64,000 nt of DNA from Bog-473 sp963704355 (lineage in GTDB: Bacteria; Actinomycetota; Acidimicrobiia; Acidimicrobiales; RAAP-2): positions 3,658,001-3,722,000 of the forward strand of contig OY969891.1 in assembly GCA_963704355.1 (NCBI GenBank), in the 5' to 3' direction. The position numbers and the translations under genes were made by a program. Position 1 is the first letter of the stretch; the number at the start of each line of letters is the position of its first letter. A model generated the notes under the pieces. It had not been told where the DNA came from and did not search any database. It was given only the letters and a program-made list of their open reading frames with translations. Below are positions 34,203 through 42,534 of this stretch, piece after piece.

Positions 34203-34849
34203 CGGACCTGCACTTCGAGGTGCTCGACGCGCGGACAGAGCGGCATGCCGCGGTGCCGACGATCGTGTTCCGGATCCGGGCCACCGAGGTGGACGTGCGG
34301 CGGGTGCACGCGGCCGCGTTGCGGTGCCAGATCCGGATCGAGCCGCAGCGGCGGCGCTACAGCGAACAAGAGCAGGAGAAGCTCTACGAGCTGTTCGGGG
34401 AGACGCCGCAGTGGGGCAACTCGCTCCGCCCCTTTGCCTGGACCCACGTCGCGACCACGCTCGGCGGATTCGACGGCGTCACCGAGTTCGACCTTCCCGT
34501 CGAGTGCACCTACGACTTCGAGGTCGCAGCGGCCAAGTATCTCCACGCACTCGGCGACGGGGAGGTCCCGCTCATCCTCCTCTTCTCGGGCACCGTCTTC
34601 ACCCCGGGCACGTCGGGATTCGCAGCCGAGCCACTGTCGTGGTCGTCGGAGGCCTCGCACCGTCTGCCCGTCGCGGTGTGGCGCACCACCATGGACGCCT
34701 ACTACCCCGCCAGCGCGTACATCCGACTCGGCCGCGACACGCTCGACGACCTGCAGCGCTTCAAGGCCCGGCGCGGCCTGCCGACGTGGGACCAGGCGTT
34801 CGCGCAGCTCCTCAAGGAAGCGGGCGAAGCCGAGGAGGGACGTCCGTGA
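34199..34849 (+). CDS. DUF6084-like hydrogenase-cluster protein
   Basis: 216 residues; GTG start overlapping the previous stop. Matched from memory to DUF6084, another companion of group 1h hydrogenases. It is a beta-rich soluble protein without cysteine clusters or membrane segments. A recognisable stretch is Y-E-L-F-G-E-T-P-Q-W-G-N-S-L-R-P-F, followed by L-P-V-A-V-W-R. The role is unknown. Tight coupling on both sides argues for stoichiometric production with the neighbours. Confidence 0.8.
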   Translation: MTDLHFEVLDARTERHAAVPTIVFRIRATEVDVRRVHAAALRCQIRIEPQRRRYSEQEQEKLYELFGETPQWGNSLRPFAWTHVATTLGGFDGVTEFDLPVECTYDFEVAAAKYLHALGDGEVPLILLFSGTVFTPGTSGFAAEPLSWSSEASHRLPVAVWRTTMDAYYPASAYIRLGRDTLDDLQRFKARRGLPTWDQAFAQLLKEAGEAEEGRP

Positions 34850-36333
34850 GCGGCCCGCGCGGCGCGCTGCGCCCGCCCACGGTCGCGGCCGGTCCCGACG
34901 AGGACCGCTTCGCCACGGCGCGCGCCGTGGCCGACGCCGTGCTCTACGAGGGCTACGTCCTCTACCCCTACCGGGCGTCCTCGCGGAAGAACCAGGTGCG
35001 GTTCCAGTGGGGTGTCCTCATGCCACGGGCCTACAGCGAGCTCGACGGCTCGGAGCGGTGGTCGGCGCGCACCGAATGCCTCATCGACGTGCGGCCGGGC
35101 GAGGTGGACCGGGTCCTGCACGTCCGCCTCCGGTGCCTGCAGACCCAGCGACGCCGCGTCGAGGCGGTGGTCGGCGGCGGCACCGCACCCGGCGCCGAAC
35201 CCCTCTACCGTCCCGTCGACGCCCTCGAGGTCGACGGGACTCGCCACGTCGCCTGGGACGAGGCGGTCGACCGCATCGTGGACCTGCCCCCGCTCGACCT
35301 GGAGCATCCCGGCCTCGAAGGTGCGAGCGAGGCCTTCACCCTCGAGGGCGGGTCCGAGACCGAGCTGGTCCGCGCCGCCGACGGCACGCCGGCCGGGCGC
35401 TTCGTCCGAGAGCGGGAGCCGGTGCAGGGCGCGGTCCGCGTCACCGCGACGCCGGCCCCGGACGGCTCGCCGTTCACCAAGGTGACGGTGACGGTGGAGA
35501 ACACCACACGGTGGGGCGACGACGGCGCCGCGCGCTCGGACGCCATGTCCTGGAGCCTCGTGGCCGCGCACACCATGCTCGCCGTCGACGGCGGGGCGTT
35601 CGTCTCCTTGCTCGACCCGCCCGCCGGCGCCGCCGCGGCGGCGGGCGCGTGCCGCAGCGACGGCACCTACCCCGTGCTCGTCGGCGGCGAGGACGTCGTG
35701 CTCTCCTCCCCGATCATCCTCTACGACCACCCCGAGGTGGCCGAGCAGAGCCCGGGTGACCTCTACGACGCGCTCGAGATCGACGAGATCCTGGCGTTGC
35801 GGGTCATGACCCTGACCGACGAGGAGAAGGCCGAGGCGCGCGGCACCGATCCTCGCTCCGCCGCCATCATCGAGCGCTGCGACTCTTTGTCGGGCGAAAC
35901 GATGAGCCGGCTGCACGGCCAGATGCGTCCGGTCGCCGGGGTGCCCACGTGGCCGACGCTCTCGACTCTCGACGACGACGGGCCGGAATCCGGCGGCGGG
36001 AGCCCGTCGTGGTGGGACCCTGCCGCCGACGCCTCCGTCGACCCCTGGACCGACACGGTCACGGTCGACGGAAGGGAGCTCGCACGGGGATCCGCGGTCC
36101 GGCTCCGCCCCTCGGGCCGGTCCGACGCGCAAGACATGTTCCTCGAGGGGCGATCGGGCACCGTGGCCGGAGTCTTCGCGGACGTGGACGGCGGGTTCCA
36201 CCTCGCCGTCACGCTCGACGACGACCCGGCGGCGGGCGAGCTGGTGTGGCAGGGCCGCTTTCTGTACTTCCACCCCGACGAAGTCGAGCCCCTCCCGGCT
36301 CGACGATCGGGCAACGGGAAGGAAGAGGTATGA
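34846..36333 (+). CDS. Conserved hydrogenase-cluster protein of unknown function (495 residues)
   Basis: GTG start overlapping the DUF6084 stop. I do not recognise a named family. The N-terminal 60 residues contain E-G-Y-V-L-Y-P-Y-R-A-S-S-R-K-N-Q-V-R-F-Q-W-G. The centre is beta-rich with acidic stretches. The last 80 residues look like a small SH3-like barrel (R-L-R-P-S-G-R-S-D-A-Q-D, then F-Y-F-H-P-D-E-V-E type ending). No signal peptide, membrane helix or cysteine cluster is present. Position and coupling imply a structural or assembly role for the hydrogenase. Confidence 0.75.
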   Translation: MSGPRGALRPPTVAAGPDEDRFATARAVADAVLYEGYVLYPYRASSRKNQVRFQWGVLMPRAYSELDGSERWSARTECLIDVRPGEVDRVLHVRLRCLQTQRRRVEAVVGGGTAPGAEPLYRPVDALEVDGTRHVAWDEAVDRIVDLPPLDLEHPGLEGASEAFTLEGGSETELVRAADGTPAGRFVREREPVQGAVRVTATPAPDGSPFTKVTVTVENTTRWGDDGAARSDAMSWSLVAAHTMLAVDGGAFVSLLDPPAGAAAAAGACRSDGTYPVLVGGEDVVLSSPIILYDHPEVAEQSPGDLYDALEIDEILALRVMTLTDEEKAEARGTDPRSAAIIERCDSLSGETMSRLHGQMRPVAGVPTWPTLSTLDDDGPESGGGSPSWWDPAADASVDPWTDTVTVDGRELARGSAVRLRPSGRSDAQDMFLEGRSGTVAGVFADVDGGFHLAVTLDDDPAAGELVWQGRFLYFHPDEVEPLPARRSGNGKEEV

Positions 36334-36896
36334 GCGGCCGCACCTTGGTCGCGGGCATCGGCAACGTCTTCTTGTCAGACGACGCGTTCGGTGTCGAGGT
36401 GGCCCACCGGCTCGCCGGCCGCCCCGGGAGCGACGGGATCCGAGTCGAGGACTATGGCATTCGCGGCATCCACCTGGCCTACGACCTGCTCGAGGGCTAC
36501 GACACCCTCGTCCTGATTGACGCCGTCCCCATGGGTGAGCCGCCCGGAACGCTCGTCGTGATCGAGCCGGACCTGCGGTGGGCGTTGGATTCGCCGGTGG
36601 CGGGCCCGGCGGTGGCGGGTTCGGCGGTGCCGGGGGCGAGCGACCCCGCCACCGGCGACCCCGATCTCCCGGCGGTCGACGCCCACACCATGAGCCCCGA
36701 CGTCGTCCTGGCCACGCTGGCCCGGCTCGGCGGCTCGGTCGGCCGCGTCGTCATCGTGGGCTGCCAGCCCGCCGACCTGCGCGAGGGCATGGGCCTGTCG
36801 CCCGCCGTGGCGGCCGTCGTGGACGCCGCCGCCGACCTGTGTCTCGAACTCGTTGCGCCGCACGCCGAACCCGCCGAAAGGGGTACCAAGTCATGA
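36330..36896 (+). CDS. Hydrogenase maturation protease (HyaD/HycI family)
   Basis: 188 residues; ATG overlaps the previous stop (ATGA). It cleaves the C-terminal extension of the large subunit after nickel insertion. Family marks are G-I-G-N-V-F-L-S-D-D-A-F-G, whose acidic residue binds nickel, then D-Y-G-I-R-G, V-L-I-D-A-V, and the histidine in D-A-H-T-M-S-P. An Ala/Gly/Pro insertion near 95-115 lengthens it compared with HycI. Confidence 0.9.
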   Translation: MSGRTLVAGIGNVFLSDDAFGVEVAHRLAGRPGSDGIRVEDYGIRGIHLAYDLLEGYDTLVLIDAVPMGEPPGTLVVIEPDLRWALDSPVAGPAVAGSAVPGASDPATGDPDLPAVDAHTMSPDVVLATLARLGGSVGRVVIVGCQPADLREGMGLSPAVAAVVDAAADLCLELVAPHAEPAERGTKS

Positions 36897-36997
36897 TCCG
36901 TCGATTCGTTGCATCGGTGTTGGTGGCGGTCGTCGCCGGCATCGTCATCAGGTCGTTGCCCGACATCGCGCGCTACCTCAAGATGCGGGAGATGTGA
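36893..36997 (+). CDS. 34-residue membrane peptide (DUF6893-like)
   Basis: ATG 36893 overlaps the protease stop (ATGA) and the gene ends at 36997, where the next GTG overlaps. The peptide M-I-R-R-F-V-A-S-V-L is followed by a hydrophobic stretch to about residue 20 and then basic residues, so it is a single-pass membrane peptide. It resembles, from memory, the DUF6893 small proteins of actinobacterial hydrogenase clusters. It might anchor or scaffold the soluble hydrogenase at the membrane. Confidence 0.75.
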   Translation: MIRRFVASVLVAVVAGIVIRSLPDIARYLKMREM

Positions 36998-37608
36998 GTG
37001 GACATCGTGACGACCCGGTGACCGTGACCCGTTACACCATCGTCCCGGACCGCTCCACGGTGTGGATCGAGGCCACCTCGAACGTGCACCCGATCGAGAC
37101 CGCCACGAGCGGGCTGGAGGGCTACGTCGAGCTCGCGCTCGGGCCGTCCGGCACCCTCGACCTGGCGGCGGCCCCCACCGGGCGCCTGTCTTTGGCCGTC
37201 GACCGGCTCAAGTCCGGCAACCGCCTCCAGGACCGCGAGATGCAGAAGCGTATCGGCGCGCAGAAGTTCCCGCGGATAGAGGGAGAGCTCCAAACGGTGG
37301 CGCGCAACGGGTCGGGAGAGAGCTACCAGGTCAGCGGCGACGTCACCTTCCGCGGTGTGTCCCGCCACCACGAGGACCAGATGGAGATTGAGGAGGTCGA
37401 CCCGAGCACGATCCGGCTCACCGGCTCGTCGCGCTTCGACATCCGCGACTTCGGGATGCAACCGCCCCGGGTGCTGATGCTCAAGGTCGACCCCCAGGTC
37501 GAGGTGCGGGTCGAGATCGTCGCGGTGGCCGACACGGGTGGGGCGAGCGGCGACGGCGACGAGCCGAAGAGCGCGAGCGCGAACCCGAGCGCGAGCGCGA
37601 GCGAGTAG
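36994..37608 (+). CDS. YceI family protein in the hydrogenase operon
   Basis: 204 residues from GTG 36994, which overlaps the preceding stop as GTGA; GTG 37018 is an alternative. It is a lipocalin-like YceI barrel: Y-T-I-V-P-D-R-S-T-V at the start, L-S-L-A-V-D-R-L-K-S-G-N, V-T-F-R-G-V-S-R, and R-F-D-I-R-D-F-G. Unlike many YceI proteins it has no signal peptide, so it should be cytoplasmic. YceI proteins bind long isoprenoids, so it may hand over or sense quinone. It is homologous to the C-terminal half of the PadR fusion at 26664. The tail is Ser/Ala/Asn-rich and repetitive. Confidence 0.88.
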   Translation: MSGHRDDPVTVTRYTIVPDRSTVWIEATSNVHPIETATSGLEGYVELALGPSGTLDLAAAPTGRLSLAVDRLKSGNRLQDREMQKRIGAQKFPRIEGELQTVARNGSGESYQVSGDVTFRGVSRHHEDQMEIEEVDPSTIRLTGSSRFDIRDFGMQPPRVLMLKVDPQVEVRVEIVAVADTGGASGDGDEPKSASANPSASASE

Positions 37609-37624
37609 GAGGAGGTTCGCCGCG

Positions 37625-37915
37625 ATGTGCCTGGGCATCCCCGGACAGCTGCAGGAGGTGTCGGAGGAGAACCGACACCTGGCCCGGGTCGAGGTGTCGG
37701 GCGTGACGAGGATCGTCAACGTCGGGTTGCTCGAGGACGAGCCGCTCGCGCCCGGGGACTGGGTGCTCATCCACGTCGGCTTCGCCATGTCGAAGATCGA
37801 CGAGGAGGAGGCGGCGCTCGCCCTGGCCTCCCTGCAGCTCATGGGGCGGGCCTACGAGGACGAGCTGGACGCGTTCTGGGAATCGAGGATCACCAGCGAG
37901 ACAGGAGGCAAATGA
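37625..37915 (+). CDS. hypC: Hydrogenase assembly chaperone HypC
   Basis: 96 residues. It begins M-C-L-G-I-P-G-Q, where the Cys2 exposed after Met removal binds iron and the large-subunit precursor. The V-G-L-L and G-D-W-V-L-I-H-V-G-F-A motifs are typical. GGAGGAGG lies about ten bases before the ATG. HypC carries the Fe(CN)2CO unit built with HypD. Confidence 0.95.
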   Translation: MCLGIPGQLQEVSEENRHLARVEVSGVTRIVNVGLLEDEPLAPGDWVLIHVGFAMSKIDEEEAALALASLQLMGRAYEDELDAFWESRITSETGGK

Positions 37916-38154
37916 TGGGAGTGGTCATCGGCGTGCTGATCGGTTACGCGCTGGGGAGCCGGGCCGGGCCCGACGCCTGGACCGAGATCGAAGACGCCTG
38001 GCACACGATCTACACGTCCGAGGAAGTGCGCGACCTGTTGTCCGGCGCGGTGTCGATCGCCCGCGACGTCCTCGAGAACCGGGCCGAAATCGTGGCCGGG
38101 ATCATCGGCTCACCCGACGGGTCGCGGCGGGCGCGGCTCCAGCCCGTGGCCTAG
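37912..38154 (+). CDS. Small conserved hydrogenase-cluster protein (80 residues)
   Basis: ATG 37912 overlaps the hypC stop (ATGA), with AGGAGG just upstream; a second ATG follows at once. Residues 1-18 are hydrophobic with glycines (G-V-V-I-G-V-L-I-G-Y-A-L-G-S-R-A-G), followed by an amphipathic, mostly helical remainder. It could be a short membrane-anchored or peripheral protein. I do not recognise a named family. Confidence 0.65.
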   Translation: MMGVVIGVLIGYALGSRAGPDAWTEIEDAWHTIYTSEEVRDLLSGAVSIARDVLENRAEIVAGIIGSPDGSRRARLQPVA

Positions 38155-38210
38155 GCGCGGCGGGAACGGGAAGGACGAGCGGACACCAGGAGAGGAGGGA
38201 CCCCGCAACG

Positions 38211-39350
38211 ATGCGCTTCGTCGACGAGTACAGGGACCCGACGACGGCCCGGGCGCTGGTGGCGCAGATCACCGCTTTGGCCGGGGACGATTCGTTCAAG
38301 TTCATGGAGGTCTGCGGCGGCCACACGCACACCATCTACCGCCACGGGATTGAGCACGTCCTGCCCCCCAACGTCGAGCTGGTGCACGGGCCGGGGTGCC
38401 CGGTGTGCGTCATCCCCATGGGCCGGGTGGACGACGCCATCGCCGTCGCCCTGGAGCCCGGCGTCATCTTCACGTCCTTTGGCGACATGATGCGCGTGCC
38501 CGGGAGCAAGGGGAACCTGCTCGGAGCCAAGGCGGACGGGGCGGACGTGCGCTTCGTCTACTCGCCCCTCGACGCCCTGCGCGTCGCCACCGAGAACCCC
38601 GACCGTGAGGTGGTCTTCTTCGCCGTCGGGTTCGAGACCACGGCCCCGTCGACGGCGCTCACGCTGCTCGAAGCGCGGGCGCGGGAGGTCACGAACTTCT
38701 CCGTCTTCTCCAACCACGTCACGATCGTCCCGCCGTTGCGCGCCATCCTCGAGTCCCCCGACCTCCGCCTCGACGGCTTCCTCGGGCCCGGGCACGTCTC
38801 GACCGTCGTCGGCCAGCGCCCCTACCGCTTCGTGCCCGCCGAGTACGGCCTGCCGCTGGTCACGGCGGGGTTCGAGCCGCTCGACATCCTCCACGCCATC
38901 GCCATGCTGCTCACCCAGATCCGGGAGGGTCGCTGCGAGGTCGAGAACCAGTACGCGCGCGTGGTCCGAGAAGGCGGCAACCCGCGCGCCCTGGCCGTGC
39001 TGGCCGAGGTGTTCGAGCTGCGACCCCACTTCGAGTGGCGCGGGCTCGGGTTCATTGCGCAGAGCGGCCTCAAGCTGCGGCCCGAGTTCGCCGCGTTCGA
39101 CGCCGAGCTGCGGCACCGGATCCCCAACGTGCGGGTGGCCGACCCCAAGGCGTGCCAGTGCGGCGAGGTGCTCAAGGGTGTCATCAAGCCGTGGGAGTGC
39201 AAGGTGTTCGGCACCGCCTGCACCCCCGAGACGCCCATCGGGACCTGCATGGTCTCCTCGGAGGGCGCGTGCGCGGCGTACTACAACTTCGGGCGGATGC
39301 ATCGCGAAGCGGCGGTGACGCTGGGACGGCGCAGCGGTTCACCGGCATGA
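38211..39350 (+). CDS. hypD: Hydrogenase formation protein HypD
   Basis: 379 residues. It is the Fe-S scaffold on which the Fe(CN)2CO group is assembled. Hallmarks are E-V-C-G-G-H-T-H, G-P-G-C-P-V-C-V, G-F-E-T-T-A-P, and the C-terminal cluster ligands in C-Q-C-G-E-V, W-E-C-K-V-F-G-T-A-C-T-P and G-T-C-M-V-S-S-E-G-A-C-A-A-Y-Y. GGAGAGGAGGG precedes the ATG. The stop overlaps hypF (ATGA). Confidence 0.95.
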   Translation: MRFVDEYRDPTTARALVAQITALAGDDSFKFMEVCGGHTHTIYRHGIEHVLPPNVELVHGPGCPVCVIPMGRVDDAIAVALEPGVIFTSFGDMMRVPGSKGNLLGAKADGADVRFVYSPLDALRVATENPDREVVFFAVGFETTAPSTALTLLEARAREVTNFSVFSNHVTIVPPLRAILESPDLRLDGFLGPGHVSTVVGQRPYRFVPAEYGLPLVTAGFEPLDILHAIAMLLTQIREGRCEVENQYARVVREGGNPRALAVLAEVFELRPHFEWRGLGFIAQSGLKLRPEFAAFDAELRHRIPNVRVADPKACQCGEVLKGVIKPWECKVFGTACTPETPIGTCMVSSEGACAAYYNFGRMHREAAVTLGRRSGSPA

Positions 39351-41779
39351 CCGGGCTGGCCACGCCGGAGGCGGCGGTGCGCCTTCGCCTCCGCGTGACC
39401 GGGCTGGTCCAAGGGGTCGGCTTCCGGCCCCACGTCCACCGCCTGGCCGGCGCGCTCGGCCTGGCCGGGCACGTCGGCAACGACACCGAGGGCGTCTTTG
39501 CCGAGGTGGAAGGCCCGGCGCCCGCGGTCGACGAGTTCCTGGACCGTCTGGTCGCCGACGCGCCGGCACCGGCACGAATTGAAGGAGTCGAGAGCGGCCG
39601 CGTGCCGCCGACGGGCGAGCGCGGCTTCGCCATCGTCGAGAGCCGGGGGCGCGGCGAGGCCCGGACGTTCGTCTCGCCCGACATCGCCACCTGTGACGAC
39701 TGCCTGGCCGAGCTCTTCGACCCCTCCGACCGCCGGGCGCGCTACCCCTTCACGAACTGCACCAACTGCGGCCCACGCTTCACCATCACGCTCCGCCTCC
39801 CCTACGACCGGCCGAACACGACGATGCGGGGCTTCGGCCTCTGCGACGACTGCGCGGCGGAATACGGCGACCCGGCGGACCGGCGCTTCCACGCCCAGCC
39901 CGTCGCGTGCGCGCGGTGCGGGCCCCGGCTGTGGTTCGAGCAGGGTCGCGCCGACGGAGCGGCCCGGGCGACCACACGCGTCGAGGGCACCGACGCCGCG
40001 CTGGCCGCCGCCCAGGCGGCGCTCGCCCGCGGCGACATCGTGGCCGTCAAGGGCCTCGGCGGCTACCACCTGGCCTGCGACGCCGGCTCCGACGCGGCCG
40101 TGGCTCGCCTGCGCGTGCGCAAGCAGCGCGTCGAGAAGCCCTTCGCCGTCATGGTGCCCGGCCTCGAGGCGGCCGCGGCGCTGGCCGAGCTCGACCCCGA
40201 GGAGGCGCGGCTCCTGGCCTCGCCGCAGCGGCCGATCGTGCTCGTGCGGCGGCGGCTGGGCGCGGCGGTGTCCGCGCTCGTGGCACCGGGCAACCCCCGG
40301 CTGGGCCTGCTCCTCCCCTACACGCCGTTGCACCACCTGCTGTTCGCCCCGGTGCCGGGCCCCGGTGCCGGGCCGGAGGCCGCGCCGGTGCCGTCGGCGC
40401 TCGTCATGACGAGCGGCAACCTCACCGACGAGCCCATCTGCTTCGAGGACGAGGACGCCCGGCGGCGGCTGGGCGCCCTGGTGGATGCCTGGCTCCTGCA
40501 CGACCGCCCCATCCACGTCCCCTGCGACGACTCGGTGCTCCAGCTCGACCCCGCCACCGCGACCGAGATGCCCCTGCGGCGCTCCCGCGGCTACGCCCCC
40601 ATGCCGGTCCGCCTGCCCTTCGCCTCCGTCCCGACGCTGGCGGTGGGCGGCGAGCTCAAGAACGCCTTCTGCCTCGCCGCCGGGCGCGACGCCTTCATGA
40701 GCCAGCACATCGGTGACATGGGCAGCGTCGAGACGTGGGCCGCCTTCGTGCGCTCGGCCAGCCAGATGAGCGGGCTCTACGGCATCGAGCCGGTGCAGGT
40801 GGCCACCGACCGGCACCCGGGCTACCAGACCCGGCGCTGGGCCGACGACGCGTGGGACGGGCCCGTGGCCGAGGTGCAGCACCACCACGCCCACGTGGCG
40901 TCGGTGATGGCCGAGCACGGCCTCCCCGCCGGGGCGCGCGTCGTCGGCGTCGCCTTCGACGGCACCGGCTACGGCGCCGACGGGACCATCTGGGGCGGCG
41001 AGATCCTCGTCGCGGACTACGCGGACTTCCGCCGCGTGGCGCGCCTGCGCCCGGCGCCGCTGCCGGGCGGCGATGCCGCCATCCGCCGGCCCTGCCGCGT
41101 CGCCCTGGCGCACCTGTGGGCCGCGGGCATCGACTGGACGCAGGACCTGCCTCCGGTGGCGGCCGCGACCGACGAGGAGCGCGCGCTGCTGCGGCGCCAG
41201 TTCGACCGAGGCGCCGGCTGCGTCCCCACCTCGAGCATGGGACGCCTCTTCGACGCCGTGAGCTCCCTCCTCGGCTTCAGCCACGACGTGTCCTACGAGG
41301 CCCAGGCCGCCATGGAGCTGCAGTGGGCCGCCGAGGCGGCGTGGCGCGACCGGCCCGACGCGTGCGCCGCGCGCGGCTACCGCTTCGGCCGGGGCGGCGG
41401 CCAGCCCGGCCCCGATGACGAAGGCGGCGGGCTGGACGAGCTCGATCCGGCCCCGGTCCTGCGCGCCCTCGTGGCCGACCAACGGGCGGGGGTCGAACGC
41501 GGCGTCATGGCCGCCGGCTTCCATGTCGCCGTGGCGCGGCTGGTCGGCGAGGCGGCGGCACGCCACGCCGGGCGCGCCGGCGTCGGCACGGTGGCACTCA
41601 GCGGCGGCGTCTTCCAGAACACGCTCCTCCTCGGGCTGGCCCGGCGCGAGCTCGAGGCCCGCCGGCTGCGCGCCCTGACCCACCGCCAGCTGCCGCCCAA
41701 CGACGGCGGGCTCGCCCTCGGGCAGGCCGCGGTCGCCGCCGCCCGCGCCACGGGCGCGGCGTCAGCCCCGGGGGCATAG
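39347..41779 (+). CDS. hypF: Carbamoyltransferase HypF
   Basis: 810 residues. It makes the cyanide ligand precursor from carbamoyl phosphate for transfer by HypE. Domains in order: acylphosphatase (about 10-95, V-Q-G-V-G-F-R-P-H-V), zinc fingers (about 110-190, C-D-D-C ... C-T-N-C-G-P-R and C-D-D-C ... C-A-R-C-G-P-R), YrdC-like (about 200-390), and a Kae1-like C-terminal part with H-H-H-A-H-V-A-S-V and G-V-F-Q-N-T. The ATG at 39347 overlaps the hypD stop; the frame extends upstream but antisense-like. Confidence 0.95.
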   Translation: MTGLATPEAAVRLRLRVTGLVQGVGFRPHVHRLAGALGLAGHVGNDTEGVFAEVEGPAPAVDEFLDRLVADAPAPARIEGVESGRVPPTGERGFAIVESRGRGEARTFVSPDIATCDDCLAELFDPSDRRARYPFTNCTNCGPRFTITLRLPYDRPNTTMRGFGLCDDCAAEYGDPADRRFHAQPVACARCGPRLWFEQGRADGAARATTRVEGTDAALAAAQAALARGDIVAVKGLGGYHLACDAGSDAAVARLRVRKQRVEKPFAVMVPGLEAAAALAELDPEEARLLASPQRPIVLVRRRLGAAVSALVAPGNPRLGLLLPYTPLHHLLFAPVPGPGAGPEAAPVPSALVMTSGNLTDEPICFEDEDARRRLGALVDAWLLHDRPIHVPCDDSVLQLDPATATEMPLRRSRGYAPMPVRLPFASVPTLAVGGELKNAFCLAAGRDAFMSQHIGDMGSVETWAAFVRSASQMSGLYGIEPVQVATDRHPGYQTRRWADDAWDGPVAEVQHHHAHVASVMAEHGLPAGARVVGVAFDGTGYGADGTIWGGEILVADYADFRRVARLRPAPLPGGDAAIRRPCRVALAHLWAAGIDWTQDLPPVAAATDEERALLRRQFDRGAGCVPTSSMGRLFDAVSSLLGFSHDVSYEAQAAMELQWAAEAAWRDRPDACAARGYRFGRGGGQPGPDDEGGGLDELDPAPVLRALVADQRAGVERGVMAAGFHVAVARLVGEAAARHAGRAGVGTVALSGGVFQNTLLLGLARRELEARRLRALTHRQLPPNDGGLALGQAAVAAARATGAASAPGA

Positions 41780-42534
41780 TGGCGGTCGTGGACGCCGCAC
41801 GTCCGGACACGCTCGGGTCCGAGCCCGCCGAGGACCAGGCGGCCGAGGACCTGGCCGCCGCCGCCCTCGCCCTGGCGCGCCGCTTCGCCGGCGGCGCCAC
41901 CATGTGGTGCGTCGCACCCGAGTGGCCGTCCCACGCCCGCCACGTCGCCGTCGAGTTCGTGCACCCGGTGATCGTGGGCAAGAGGGCGCTGCCCGCCGTG
42001 AGCGTCGACGCGGACGGCGCGCCGGAGGCGCTGCGCCTCCTGGCCCGACGCGGCGACGTGCTGCTCCTCGTGGGCACCGCGGCGGACCCGCTGGTCGCCG
42101 ACCTGGTGGCGCGGGCGGACGCCTGGGGGCTCACGAGCCTGTGGCTCGGCGCCGGCCCGCGGCCGGGCGCCGGCGCGGTGCGGGCGGACCACACGGTCTG
42201 GCTCGGCGACCTCGATGCGGCATGGGCGGCGCGCTCGGGCGACCTCGTCCTCCTCTACCACCTCTTGTGGGAGCTGACCCACGTCGTCTTCGAGCACCCG
42301 GGCCTGCTGAGCGACGCGGCACCCGACAGCGCCGCCGAGGTTTGCGTCACCTGCTCGGACGAGGGCCGCGTGGCCGAGGTGCGCGCGCTGCTGGCCGAGG
42401 GCCGGCTCGAGGTGCTGGCCGGCGGCCACGCCGAGGAGATCGACGGCCGCTTGGTCGAGGACCTGCACCCGGGCGACCTCGTTCTCGTCCACGCCGGCGT
42501 CGCCGTCACCAGCCTCACGGATCCCCATGGGTGA
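41779..42534 (+). CDS. Degenerate SIS domain fused to a HypC-like domain
   Basis: 251 residues; GTG start sharing a base with the hypF stop. Residues about 25-175 align by eye with the SIS protein encoded next (V-A-V-E-F and R-A-L-P-A-V-S-V against T-A-E-L-F and R-S-L-P-A-L-S-L), but the G-N-G-G-S phosphosugar loop is replaced by A-P-E-W-P-S. Residues about 180-250 are HypC-like (V-C-V-T-C-S-D-E-G-R, then G-D-L-V-L-V-H-A-G-V-A). Because HypC normally needs Cys at position 2, the internal Cys makes its chemistry doubtful. It could be a specialised chaperone for the group 1h large subunit. Confidence 0.8.
   Translation: MAVVDAARPDTLGSEPAEDQAAEDLAAAALALARRFAGGATMWCVAPEWPSHARHVAVEFVHPVIVGKRALPAVSVDADGAPEALRLLARRGDVLLLVGTAADPLVADLVARADAWGLTSLWLGAGPRPGAGAVRADHTVWLGDLDAAWAARSGDLVLLYHLLWELTHVVFEHPGLLSDAAPDSAAEVCVTCSDEGRVAEVRALLAEGRLEVLAGGHAEEIDGRLVEDLHPGDLVLVHAGVAVTSLTDPHG

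Noticed and set aside
39281..41683. 800-codon open frame antisense to hypF
   Set aside because: hypF shows all family motifs; the antisense product is low-complexity His/Arg/Gly sequence.
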